Below are positions 44,601 through 51,677 of a stretch of 64,000 nucleotides of DNA, in pieces. Where the stretch lies: positions 372,001-436,000 of the forward strand of contig NZ_LRML01000004.1 in assembly GCF_001647285.1 (NCBI RefSeq), read 5' to 3'. Each line of letters begins with the position of its first letter. Position 1 is the first letter of the stretch. The translations under genes were made by a program, and so were the position numbers. The notes beneath the pieces are model-generated. The model saw nothing but the letters and a program-made list of their open reading frames with translations, was not told the origin of the DNA and made no database searches. This DNA is from Rufibacter roseus. Its GTDB lineage: Bacteria > Bacteroidota > Bacteroidia > Cytophagales > Hymenobacteraceae.

Positions 44601-44716
44601 CCAGTAATGACCGTACCCGTAGTTTGGGCCTGCAAGGTCAAAGGCAAAAACAAGCAACTGTATGTTAAGACTGCAAGAGTGAGCCTGAACAATAACTTAA
44701 GCTTAAATCTAGGCAT
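41663..44716 (-). CDS. RagA/SusC-family TonB-dependent outer-membrane transporter
   Basis: A 1017-residue TonB-dependent channel. Signal peptide, then a carboxypeptidase-regulatory-like domain (GTVITGKVISAKEGTPLPGV, about 35-110), plug with the SusC signatures LQGNVAGLQVSQGSGQPG and NIRGLGSYS...PLFVVDGVP, and a large beta-barrel ending in an aromatic residue (GLNLSF). Forms the import complex with the SusD protein downstream. No sigma/anti-sigma pair or hybrid sensor is adjacent, unlike many polysaccharide loci. An 18-bp palindrome lies upstream at 44809. Confidence 0.95.
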   Translation of the reverse strand: MPRFKLKLLFRLTLAVLTYSCLFLPLTLQAQTTGTVITGKVISAKEGTPLPGVVVRVEGSTAASGTDVNGNYNISVPDANATLVFTYIGYETLQVPAAGRTSINIQLKEDVNQLKEVVIQVPYGTQTKASFTGSAEAVGGEELESRPRASFQESLQGNVAGLQVSQGSGQPGAAVNINIRGLGSYSASNQPLFVVDGVPMTDVAATGYAWSSNTLAGINPNDIETVTVLKDASATSIYGSRGANGVILITTKRGSAGNTKIDFNVQQGVNTMTMFDKQKPLSTTEMTDLLVEGVFNRPDIVSSRNITSREDAIAFLRTQSSTYNPEVSTDWADYILRDGSFSQYNLSASGGTDKTTFFVSGGYYNQEAVVKGVDYERLNSRLNLTHRANDRLNINASLGANYQDMNTMYAQWWGQNPIRNLRLTVPWVSPYNADGTYNTGILYNNEILVNENKKNSKIYQLLGNLGAEFKIIEPLSVESKVGIDFNFGDEELYWDPLWSDAAAINGIAGNYATMVTNWNITNLLKFRKQFGDFGVEATLGQEAQKAVRKRVAAEASNFVDPSIEVLDGASVRNYVGSDLYETSLLSFFLNTSFNYKGKYYLNLTGRRDGSSRFGPNVQYGNFGSVGVAWNVEQEEFMRSFEFINALKLRSSFGTSGNQPGNWYAWMGFYGLGHNYFDQPGYGLGALENRNLSWEKNKPFDVGAEFSLFNYRISGSFDYYTRTTSDLLFGVPVSFTNGGPANVTKNIGSFRNSGIELTLKSQNLKPSEGGLSWETSFNFSTQKNEILKMSQERILSGFFVFEEGGEMYEYWMKGWAGVNPENGEGLWWTDETMTATTTDYNAALPFNQGSSLPDFFGGLTNTFGFKGLSLSFQFYYSFGNKIYDNYGHFTASDGAIGVSNIYGAMDRITYENRWQKPGDVTNTPKVVYGNSQTGVVNQHSSRFLYDGSYIRLRDITLAYELPLKRFVNRAQVYVRGNNLWTYVKDDLLPYDPEGYLGGLNNGQVPVSKQVTVGLNLSF

Positions 44717-44808
44717 AGTACTTCTGAATTATTTGTTATGTTAGTTTGGCAGTTTTTACCAGTGTGGTTTCTCTATTAGTTGCGCATTCTAGTAGCGCTG
44801 TGTGTTAC

Positions 44809-44826
44809 ACCTGAGTATACTCAGGT
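44809..44826. promoter_or_regulatory. 18-bp perfect palindrome upstream of susC, possible operator
   Basis: ACCTGAGTATACTCAGGT is its own reverse complement and lies 93 bp before the susC start codon. Its size and symmetry suit a dimeric regulator site. No other copy was noticed in the window. Confidence 0.45.
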
Positions 44827-44965
44827 TTCCAATGTATTTTTGGGGTTCTTCTTTCTGCAGACATTTAAACTACAGAATACCAGCCTTTCCACCCTTGACC
44901 TTCCCCTCTGTTCTATAAGCTCTAAAAATTCACTAACCCCCTAGCACGAAATGAACACTTTGTTT

Positions 44966-45005
44966 CTGTTTTAAGCCTGATTTCAGAAAAACGTGTCTAA
45001 AACAG
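44966..45005. repeat. Dispersed palindrome family, copy 17
   Basis: CTGTTTTAAGCCTGATTTC, loop, AAAAACGTGTCTAAAACAG; one arm partly decayed. In the gap upstream of susC. Confidence 0.7.
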
Positions 45006-45074
45006 GCACTAAAACTACAGCTGATCTATTTCCCTCAGCAATAAGGTTATGCTTAGAAAAGCTTCCGTCAAGAA

Positions 45075-45118
45075 ATCAACAGGAATAAGCCTGTCATTGG
45101 TGGCTTACTCCTGTTGAT
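45075..45118 (-). terminator. Hairpin after the T9SS serine hydrolase-like gene
   Basis: ATCAACAGGAATAAGCC / GGCTTACTCCTGTTGAT, a 17-bp stem with one mismatch and a 10-nt loop, 56 bp past the stop codon. The T run on the minus strand is short. Confidence 0.65.
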
Positions 45119-45173
45119 AGCTTTTTACTATTCATTCAACCCGAATTCTCTGGCTGAATTGTACCATATTAAA

Positions 45174-47129
45174 TTAGATCTTCACGAACCGTTTGGTGTA
45201 GGTAGTTCCTTTCACGTTGATTCTCATGATGTACACCCCGGGAGTAAGGTTTTTAGCATCTACTCCACCTGCCTTTCCGTTTAGGGTGGCGCTAAGCACT
45301 TGAACACCCTGCATGTTCGCAATGGTTACTTCAGCGCTCTTGGCTTCTCCTGGCAAGGCTGTTAAGTTAATGTTCACATAGCCGTTAGATGGGTTTGGAT
45401 ACACCCCAATAGCTTTGCTATCAGCCTCTTTTGCTATTCCTAAGGCATTTGGTGTGGTGAAGTTGGCAGCGGCACTCTGGCCCAACAAGTACAAGGCATG
45501 ATCACCAGTAGTAGTGTTCTGGTTGTACTCATATACTTTAAAAGAATAAGCAGTTTCTGGAGACAAGCCTGTAATGGTTATGCTGTTACCAGTGCCATTA
45601 TAGGCCACAAATGCCCCTGAACCTAAATCTGCGCCAGAACCAAATGAAGCGTTGGCAGTATAAGTTGCCCCTTCTAAAGGATAAGATGCTACCGGTGTTC
45701 CGCCTTGGCTTACCACTAACATTCTTTTGTCACCGTTCCCGCTAGTCCAGGAAACGTCTACTGACGTGCTGGTGGCGTTGGCAAACGTGATGTCTTTACT
45801 GTTGATGGTGGGTGATGCCATTAAGTCATAGGTAGGTATTCCGGTGAAGGCATTGTACACCCCCGCCCAAAGCGCATCAAGTTCATTGATGTAAGGGTTG
45901 TGACTTAAATTACCATCTACCACGCCATAAGGGTACCGGTTAAAGAGAATAATAAAATTTAAACCGTTAGCAATTCTCCCGTACATAGCAGAAGTACCGG
46001 TGAGGGCTTGGCTAAAATTCCACCAAGAACTGGTAACACCTCCTTGGCCACTCACCCACCAGCTTTGGGCAGAGTTGTAAGTAGGCCAGTTTGGTAATTT
46101 GGCAGTCATAGTGTTAATGGTAGCCTCACTCAAAATATCTGGCTGCGGGCCTCTACCATCGGTGGCAGCTAAAAACTTAAGCATGTCTTTGGCTGTAGCA
46201 ACCCAACCGGCATAAGGGCCTTGAGTTTCAACATTCCATCCGCCGTACTCCCAAGGAACTACTTCATTTGCATTGTAGCTTGAAAGCCAAGTTCCATCAT
46301 CGCCTTTGTATTCTACCTCACGCTCCAATTTGTCTGAGCGAAGGCTTCTGCCTATGTGCATATCAAAGATCCCGAGTGGTGCCAAAAGGGCTGTCTTTAC
46401 ATAGTTTTCATAAGACGTGCCTGTTATTTCTTCAATTATTTCGCCTAGGACCATGTAGTTCATGCCGCTGTCTTTTACGGTGTCATAGCCTGGTTCCCAG
46501 TTGAGCCCTTTCTCCAAGTTATACCGGATGTAAGCCTCTGGGGTAGCTCTATCAAGACCATAGGTATGGGCTACATGCAAGGGAACATGCAAAGGCTGAC
46601 AGCCGCCTACTTGGCCATCTGAGTAAGGAGTGGTTGGGTTAGTAAAGCAGTTCCTTCCGGGGCCTAAGCCAGAAAGGTCTTGTAGCAGATGGTAAACAGT
46701 AATATTAAATACACGGCTATCGGTAATGTTTGCCTGTGAGAAAACTGGATGGTCTTTTAAAACACCAGTTGGACCGAAGACCAAATCATTCATGTTCAGC
46801 CTTCCTTCCTCTATTAACTTCATGATGGCAACGGAAGTAATGTGCTGCGACAGATCACCTATTCTAAACAGGTGGTATGGCTGAAGCACTTCTCTGTTGG
46901 TCCCATCATCTAGATCTGCATCGGCGTAGCCAAAAGACTTGTGGTAAATGATACGCCCATCTGGGGAAGTGATGGCATAAGTTCCACCAGGAATGTTCCA
47001 CTTCTGAATGAAGTTCAACATCACCTGATCAGCGCTTGCGGTTAGTGGATCGTTTATGCCTGTTTGAGCAAAGCTATTCTGCCCCAAGACGAAGCAGGAA
47101 GCAAGTAAGAGAGTAATTTTTTTCATCAT
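45174..47129 (-). CDS. Catalytically dead beta-lactamase-fold protein with T9SS sorting domain
   Basis: A 651-residue secreted protein. Signal peptide to about residue 22 (NSFAQ); beta-lactamase-like fold (about 30-430) clearly related to the serine hydrolases at 37589 and 38887; a fibronectin-III-like domain near 455-560; and a type IX sorting domain at the end (YPNPSNGYVNINL ... TYTKRFVKI). All three catalytic motifs are lost: SxxK reads D92-L-S-Q95, YxN reads D220-S-G222, and HxG in WWHSG reads WWNFS. It is therefore probably a surface binding protein, not an enzyme. Placed upstream of susC, same strand. Confidence 0.9.
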   Translation of the reverse strand: MMKKITLLLASCFVLGQNSFAQTGINDPLTASADQVMLNFIQKWNIPGGTYAITSPDGRIIYHKSFGYADADLDDGTNREVLQPYHLFRIGDLSQHITSVAIMKLIEEGRLNMNDLVFGPTGVLKDHPVFSQANITDSRVFNITVYHLLQDLSGLGPGRNCFTNPTTPYSDGQVGGCQPLHVPLHVAHTYGLDRATPEAYIRYNLEKGLNWEPGYDTVKDSGMNYMVLGEIIEEITGTSYENYVKTALLAPLGIFDMHIGRSLRSDKLEREVEYKGDDGTWLSSYNANEVVPWEYGGWNVETQGPYAGWVATAKDMLKFLAATDGRGPQPDILSEATINTMTAKLPNWPTYNSAQSWWVSGQGGVTSSWWNFSQALTGTSAMYGRIANGLNFIILFNRYPYGVVDGNLSHNPYINELDALWAGVYNAFTGIPTYDLMASPTINSKDITFANATSTSVDVSWTSGNGDKRMLVVSQGGTPVASYPLEGATYTANASFGSGADLGSGAFVAYNGTGNSITITGLSPETAYSFKVYEYNQNTTTGDHALYLLGQSAAANFTTPNALGIAKEADSKAIGVYPNPSNGYVNINLTALPGEAKSAEVTIANMQGVQVLSATLNGKAGGVDAKNLTPGVYIMRINVKGTTYTKRFVKI

Positions 47130-47228
47130 ATTAATTTTTTTGTTGTTAGTGGTGGTATTAGTAAGTACTCAGAATTTTCTCTCTACATCTGCAGTCCACT
47201 TAACGGCAGCCTTATTTTTAATTAAACT

Positions 47229-48488
47229 TTACCCTGAAATAGATTGCATCAACAGGCCGCATAGGTAAGCTCCATACGTTCCGAGGGCATAGCCTAAAAT
47301 TGCTAACAGCACCCCCACTGGTGCCAACACCGGATGGAACGCACCCGCAATGATGGGCGCCGAGGCTGCTCCACCAATGTTGGCATCACTCCCGACTGCC
47401 AGAAAGAAAAATGGAGCTTTGATCAGCTTTGCCACAATCACTAAAAGCAAAATGTGGATGACAATCCAGACAAAACCCACCAGAAACAGAATTGGGCTTC
47501 CGTAAATGGCGGTCACGTCCATTTGCATGCCTATGGTAGCCACCATGATATACAAAAACACGCTCCCTATTCTAGAGGCGCCTACTCCTTCTAATCTGCG
47601 CACTTTGGTAAAAGACAGCAGAACACCTATCACGGTTGCAAGCACCACTAGCCAGAAAAAACCAGAGGTTAAGCTGAATTTACTAAGTTCCGGCGCATTT
47701 TCAGCTATCCAGGGGGCAATTAAGTCTGAGAAGAAGTGCGCAATGCCAGTTACACCCAAACCAACGCCAACTACCATCATGGTGTCAGGCAGCGTTGGTA
47801 TTTTAAGATTATCTAATTGGTACGCTTCAACTTTTTTCTTCAGTTCTTCCACCGCAGAACTGTCTGCCTTAAAGAAGCGGTCGACTTTTTTGGCATGGCC
47901 CACCCCAAAAAGCACCACAGCCATCCAAAGGCTGGCTACAATTACGTCTACCGCAATCATGGCAGAGAACAGGTTAGGGCTCGGTTTGAACACTTCATAC
48001 ATGGCCAACTGGTTGGCGCCACCACCTATCCAACTGCCTGCCACGGTAGACAAACCGCGCCATACTTCTTCAGAGCCCTCACCAGCAAAAAGGCTAGGTG
48101 CAAATGAACCAACCAAAAGCAAAGCCAACGGTCCGCCCAACACCACTCCAACCGTTCCGGCAATAAACATGGCCCCAGCTTTATGCCTCAGTTTCCAAAT
48201 TTCCTTCAGGTCTAGGCTTATTGTAAAGAGAACCAAACTGGCTGGCAGAAGATATTGCGAGGCAACAGTATACAGTTTAGAAGTCTCTCCGGAAATAATA
48301 CCCAAAGAGTTAAAGATGCTGGGAATGAGGTAGCACAGCAGTAGGGAAGGAACAACCGAATAAAACTTTTTAAAAACTGGTCTTTCGCTAGCCGCTGTTT
48401 TAAAGACAACTGCCAATATGAGCACAAGAATCCCAAGCACAACGGCATCATTGGTTATTAGCGGCTCATTAATTGGCAAAGACTCCAT
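47229..48488 (-). CDS. DUF819 family permease, copy 1
   Basis: A 419-residue inner-membrane protein with about 10-12 hydrophobic helices and the DUF819 pattern (GSWIGGGANQLAM, GGAASAPIIAGAFHP near the C-terminus). The family is related to sodium-dependent transport folds; substrates are not established. It is nearly the same length as, and strongly similar throughout to, copy 2 at 50276-51535. Its place between the T9SS protein and a threonine-dehydrogenase-like gene, in an island of peptidases, suggests uptake of amino acids or dipeptides (inference). Confidence 0.88.
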   Translation of the reverse strand: MESLPINEPLITNDAVVLGILVLILAVVFKTAASERPVFKKFYSVVPSLLLCYLIPSIFNSLGIISGETSKLYTVASQYLLPASLVLFTISLDLKEIWKLRHKAGAMFIAGTVGVVLGGPLALLLVGSFAPSLFAGEGSEEVWRGLSTVAGSWIGGGANQLAMYEVFKPSPNLFSAMIAVDVIVASLWMAVVLFGVGHAKKVDRFFKADSSAVEELKKKVEAYQLDNLKIPTLPDTMMVVGVGLGVTGIAHFFSDLIAPWIAENAPELSKFSLTSGFFWLVVLATVIGVLLSFTKVRRLEGVGASRIGSVFLYIMVATIGMQMDVTAIYGSPILFLVGFVWIVIHILLLVIVAKLIKAPFFFLAVGSDANIGGAASAPIIAGAFHPVLAPVGVLLAILGYALGTYGAYLCGLLMQSISG

Positions 48489-48785
48489 ACGGGAACAAAT
48501 TATATACTATGGGAAAGAGGAAGAGCTGTTATTTATTAGAGTTAGGAAAGTTTTTCTTTTCTACATCACCTCCCTAGAACAGCCTCCAAATTAATTAACA
48601 ATTTTTTAACCACCGACAACAAAGCCATAAATATTTACACCGTTCCATCCTTTTCACCATTCACATACATAATAACGCAAGAATTACATTACCAATATCA
48701 CAATACATGACTCTCACTTCAACCTGTTACTAAGGAATTCATATAAGAGCTTCAGCTGAATTGGGAAATAGCTAACACGAGTCAG

Positions 48786-49763
48786 CTACGCCTGCCTATT
48801 TGATTCATGTGCTATTTCTAAAGTGTATTTTTTGGTTAGCTGCTCAATCATGTCTTTTGTCATGGAGGACAAATCATAAATTGGTTTCCAACCCCACTGT
48901 TGCCGCGCCATCGAATCATCTATAGAATTTGGCCAAGAATCTGCTATGGTTTGCCTAAAATCAGGTTTGAATGTTGAACTAAAATGAGGCAAAATACTTT
49001 GAATACAAGAAAGCAATTCTGCCGGGGTAAAACTCATTCCCGCTAAGTTATATGAAGATCTTATTTTAATTTTGTCTGATTCCGCTTCCATTAGCTCCAG
49101 CGTTGCTCTAGTGGCATCTGGCATGTAGATCATTGGCAAAGAGGTATCTTCCTTAAGAAAGCATTCATATTCCTCTCCTAATACAGCTTTGTGGAAAATG
49201 TCTACCGCATAGTCCGTAGTCCCCCCGCCGGGCATGGTTTCATAGCTAATCACTCCGGGGTATCGCAAAGAGCGAACATCCAAACCATATTTTTTGTGGT
49301 AATAAACTGACCAGTTCTCCGCAGCCACTTTGCTCACGCCATACACGGTGGCAGGGTCTAGGTAAGTAAGTTGCGGCGTGTCCGTTACTGGAGCACTCGC
49401 CCCAAACACAGCTATAGAACTCGGCACAAACACTTTGTCCAATTGATTCTCCCGCGCCACCTCAAACACATTCAACAGGGTTTTCATATTCAGGTCCCAA
49501 GCCCATAGCGGATCTGCCTCACCTTTTGCCGACAAAATAGCTGCCAAATGATAGATCTGAGTGACTCTGTACTTTCGCACCACATTTGCCAATTGGTCAG
49601 CGTTAGTTGCATCTAGTGTCTCAAAAATTCCTGATTCCACAATTGGCGCCCGTAGGTCTGATGACACTACATTAGCTGCTCCGTATGCTCCCTTCAGAAC
49701 TGGTAATAACGCCGTCCCTATTTGCCCATTACTGCCAATAACCAGAATTACTTCTTTCTTCAT
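48786..49763 (-). CDS. NAD-dependent epimerase-type L-threonine 3-dehydrogenase
   Basis: A 325-residue extended SDR. Rossmann motif G10-S-N-G13-Q-I-G16 and the catalytic Y141-G-V-S-K145. The overall pattern (IGSNGQIGTALLPVL, PSSIAVFG, YPGVISYE..PGGGTTDYAVDIF) is that of the SDR-type L-threonine dehydrogenase, which makes 2-amino-3-ketobutyrate. The partner ligase kbl is not in the window. It lies between two DUF819 permease genes, so the imported compound may be an amino acid that this enzyme uses. Confidence 0.85.
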   Translation of the reverse strand: MKKEVILVIGSNGQIGTALLPVLKGAYGAANVVSSDLRAPIVESGIFETLDATNADQLANVVRKYRVTQIYHLAAILSAKGEADPLWAWDLNMKTLLNVFEVARENQLDKVFVPSSIAVFGASAPVTDTPQLTYLDPATVYGVSKVAAENWSVYYHKKYGLDVRSLRYPGVISYETMPGGGTTDYAVDIFHKAVLGEEYECFLKEDTSLPMIYMPDATRATLELMEAESDKIKIRSSYNLAGMSFTPAELLSCIQSILPHFSSTFKPDFRQTIADSWPNSIDDSMARQQWGWKPIYDLSSMTKDMIEQLTKKYTLEIAHESNRQA

Positions 49764-50275
49764 CTTTAGAATTTAAAGAAAACATCTACTGCTTTGAAAG
49801 CAGTAGTTCCGCCTCTGTTATCTCTAATTAGCTAAATTAATTATACACATACAATGCAGCAGATAATTTTATTGAGCAAGGTCATTTTGGTAGATAATTT
49901 ATCTTTTTATACTTTATTCACCTGTAACAAATAGAAAAAATTCCCAACACCTATCAATTGATAGCACCGCTATACAACCAGATCAAGCTTGACAGAACAC
50001 TCATCTTTTATTGCCAAAACATTGACAAAAGAAAATAAAACATAAGATATTGAATTTGAGCGATTAAGGAATTGGCTAAAAAAAACACCTTGTGTTTTAG
50101 TCTTACTTTTGAAAAAGCAAGGCTAAAACACAAGGTGGAAATAAATGGAAGCTATGCCTCCAAGCCAGAACTCCCTTTAAATTACAGGAAGGCTATTTTA
50201 ATAATACTCCAGATTGGTACACGACACAGGGATCTCCTTTTTTTCAGAGTACATTTTGAAAAGCAGAATTTATAC
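49764..50275. other. Intergenic region, 512 bp
   Basis: A+T-rich gap between the threonine-dehydrogenase-like gene and DUF819 copy 2. Holds palindrome copy 18 and no convincing gene; presumably contains the promoter for the leftward genes. Confidence 0.6.
50086..50137. repeat. Dispersed palindrome family, copy 18 (long arms)
   Basis: CACCTTGTGTTTTAGTCTT, loop, AAGGCTAAAACACAAGGTG. The CACCTTGT/ACAAGGTG outer arms occur only here and pair perfectly. Confidence 0.85.
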
Positions 50276-51535
50276 CTACTGCACAATAGCCTGCATCAGC
50301 AAAGCACAGATGTAAGCCCCATAGGTACCTAGTCCGTAGCCCAGAATGGACAACAAAACCCCTACCGGCGTCAGCGCGGGGTGAAAGGCTCCTGCCATAA
50401 TAGAGGCTGAAGCTGCGCCGCCCACATTGGCCTGACTACCCACTGCAAAGAAAAAGAACGGTGCCCTTATTAGCTTCCCAATAATAATGAGCAGCAAGGC
50501 ATGAAAGGCTATCCAGACAAAACCAACCAGGAATAGACCCGGGTTACTGAAGATAGCCAGTAGGTCCATTTGCATACCAATGGTGGCCACCAGAATGTAC
50601 AGGAACAGACTGCCAATGCGCGAGGCTCCTACTCCTTCTAATTTACGGGCACCGGTAAATGACATGGCAATCCCGAAGCCGGTAGCCAGCACCACCAGCC
50701 AGAAAAAGCCCGAGGTAAGGCTGTATTGCTCCAGATACGGAGCGTTTTCTTTTATCCAAGGAGCAATAATATCAGCCAGAAAGTGGGAAAGGCCAGTTAT
50801 TCCCAAGCCTACGCCCACAATAGACATGGTGTCTGGCAACGTTGGAATTTTGGTAATGCTTAAGCGGTAATTTTCAATCTTGCTTTTGAGGTTAGTGACA
50901 GCCGTGGTATCAGCCTTGAAGAAACGGTCCACCATATCGCCTTTGCCTACGCCGTATAGCATAATAGCCATCCAGACGTTGGCTACTACCACATCTACCG
51001 CAATCATGGCTGAGAAAAGCGTTGGGCTGGGCTGGAAAACTTCTTTCATAGCCAATTGGTTGGCACCGCCACCAATCCAGGAACCGGCGATGGTAGAAAG
51101 CCCCCGCCAAACGGCTTCGGGTCCGGCACCGCCTACTACATCTGGGGCAAGTGCTGAAAAAAGCAGGATGGCCAAAGGTCCGCCCAATACAATACCCACG
51201 GTTCCAGTCAAGAACATGATGAGGGCTTTGGGGCCGAGTTTGATGATTTCTTTTAAGTCCAGGCTAATGGTGAACAGCACCAAACTTGCCGGCAGCAAAT
51301 ATCTAGAGGCTACAAAATAAAGATTAGATGCTTCGCCGTTAATGATACCTGCCGAATTTAAAAGACTAGGAATCAGGTAACACAGTAAAATAGAAGGCAC
51401 CACACCATAGAACTTCTTAAAGAACGGTTGCTCACTGGAGGACGTTTTGAATACTATAGCCAGTATAACAACTAGAATACCAAAAACAACGGCATCGTTG
51501 GTAATGAGGGCTTCATTGGTGTGAACTTCTTCCAT
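50276..51535 (-). CDS. DUF819 family permease, copy 2
   Basis: A 419-residue paralogue of 47229-48488 with the same start pattern (NEALITNDAVVFGILV), GSWIGGGANQLAM motif, ISLDLKEI segment and C-terminal GGAASASIMAGAFHP. The differences concentrate in loops and in the cytoplasmic linker near residues 215-240. Two similar permeases in one island may divide related substrates or conditions. The first gene of the leftward island, downstream of dsbD. Confidence 0.88.
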   Translation of the reverse strand: MEEVHTNEALITNDAVVFGILVVILAIVFKTSSSEQPFFKKFYGVVPSILLCYLIPSLLNSAGIINGEASNLYFVASRYLLPASLVLFTISLDLKEIIKLGPKALIMFLTGTVGIVLGGPLAILLFSALAPDVVGGAGPEAVWRGLSTIAGSWIGGGANQLAMKEVFQPSPTLFSAMIAVDVVVANVWMAIMLYGVGKGDMVDRFFKADTTAVTNLKSKIENYRLSITKIPTLPDTMSIVGVGLGITGLSHFLADIIAPWIKENAPYLEQYSLTSGFFWLVVLATGFGIAMSFTGARKLEGVGASRIGSLFLYILVATIGMQMDLLAIFSNPGLFLVGFVWIAFHALLLIIIGKLIRAPFFFFAVGSQANVGGAASASIMAGAFHPALTPVGVLLSILGYGLGTYGAYICALLMQAIVQ

Positions 51536-51597
51536 GGCGGAGCGCAGGGTTATAAACTAAGGGTTAAAATGCTTTATTAGTAAAAAGGAGAACCAAC

Positions 51598-51641
51598 GTC
51601 TGTTTTGGGCTTTGTTTTTGAAAAGTAAGCCTAAAACAGAC
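51598..51641. repeat. Dispersed palindrome family, copy 19
   Basis: GTCTGTTTTGGGCTTTGTTT, loop, AAGTAAGCCTAAAACAGAC; outer GTCTG/CAGAC arms pair. Just downstream of dsbD (minus strand). Confidence 0.8.
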
Positions 51642-51677
51642 CAAAGTTCTCACAGGAAATTGTAGACTGAAATGGAA

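Larger units (their letters stand above)
44717..45173. other. Intergenic region upstream of susC, 457 bp
   Basis: Must hold the susC promoter. Contains an 18-bp palindrome, palindrome copy 17 and a hairpin next to the T9SS gene end. No coding sequence seen. Confidence 0.6.

Noticed and set aside
32216-47129. Beta-lactam resistance cluster
   Set aside because: The fold is that of beta-lactamase class C, but lengths, DUF3471 domains, lipoprotein anchors and the SusCD context point to peptidase or esterase roles. Sequence alone does not show drug hydrolysis.
47506-48333. 275-residue plus-strand frame
   Set aside because: It is antisense to the clear DUF819 gene and has a low-complexity T/P/S-rich translation typical of a shadow frame.
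50072-50332. 86-residue plus-strand frame
   Set aside because: It runs through palindrome copy 18 and into the end of the DUF819 gene; no protein-like features.
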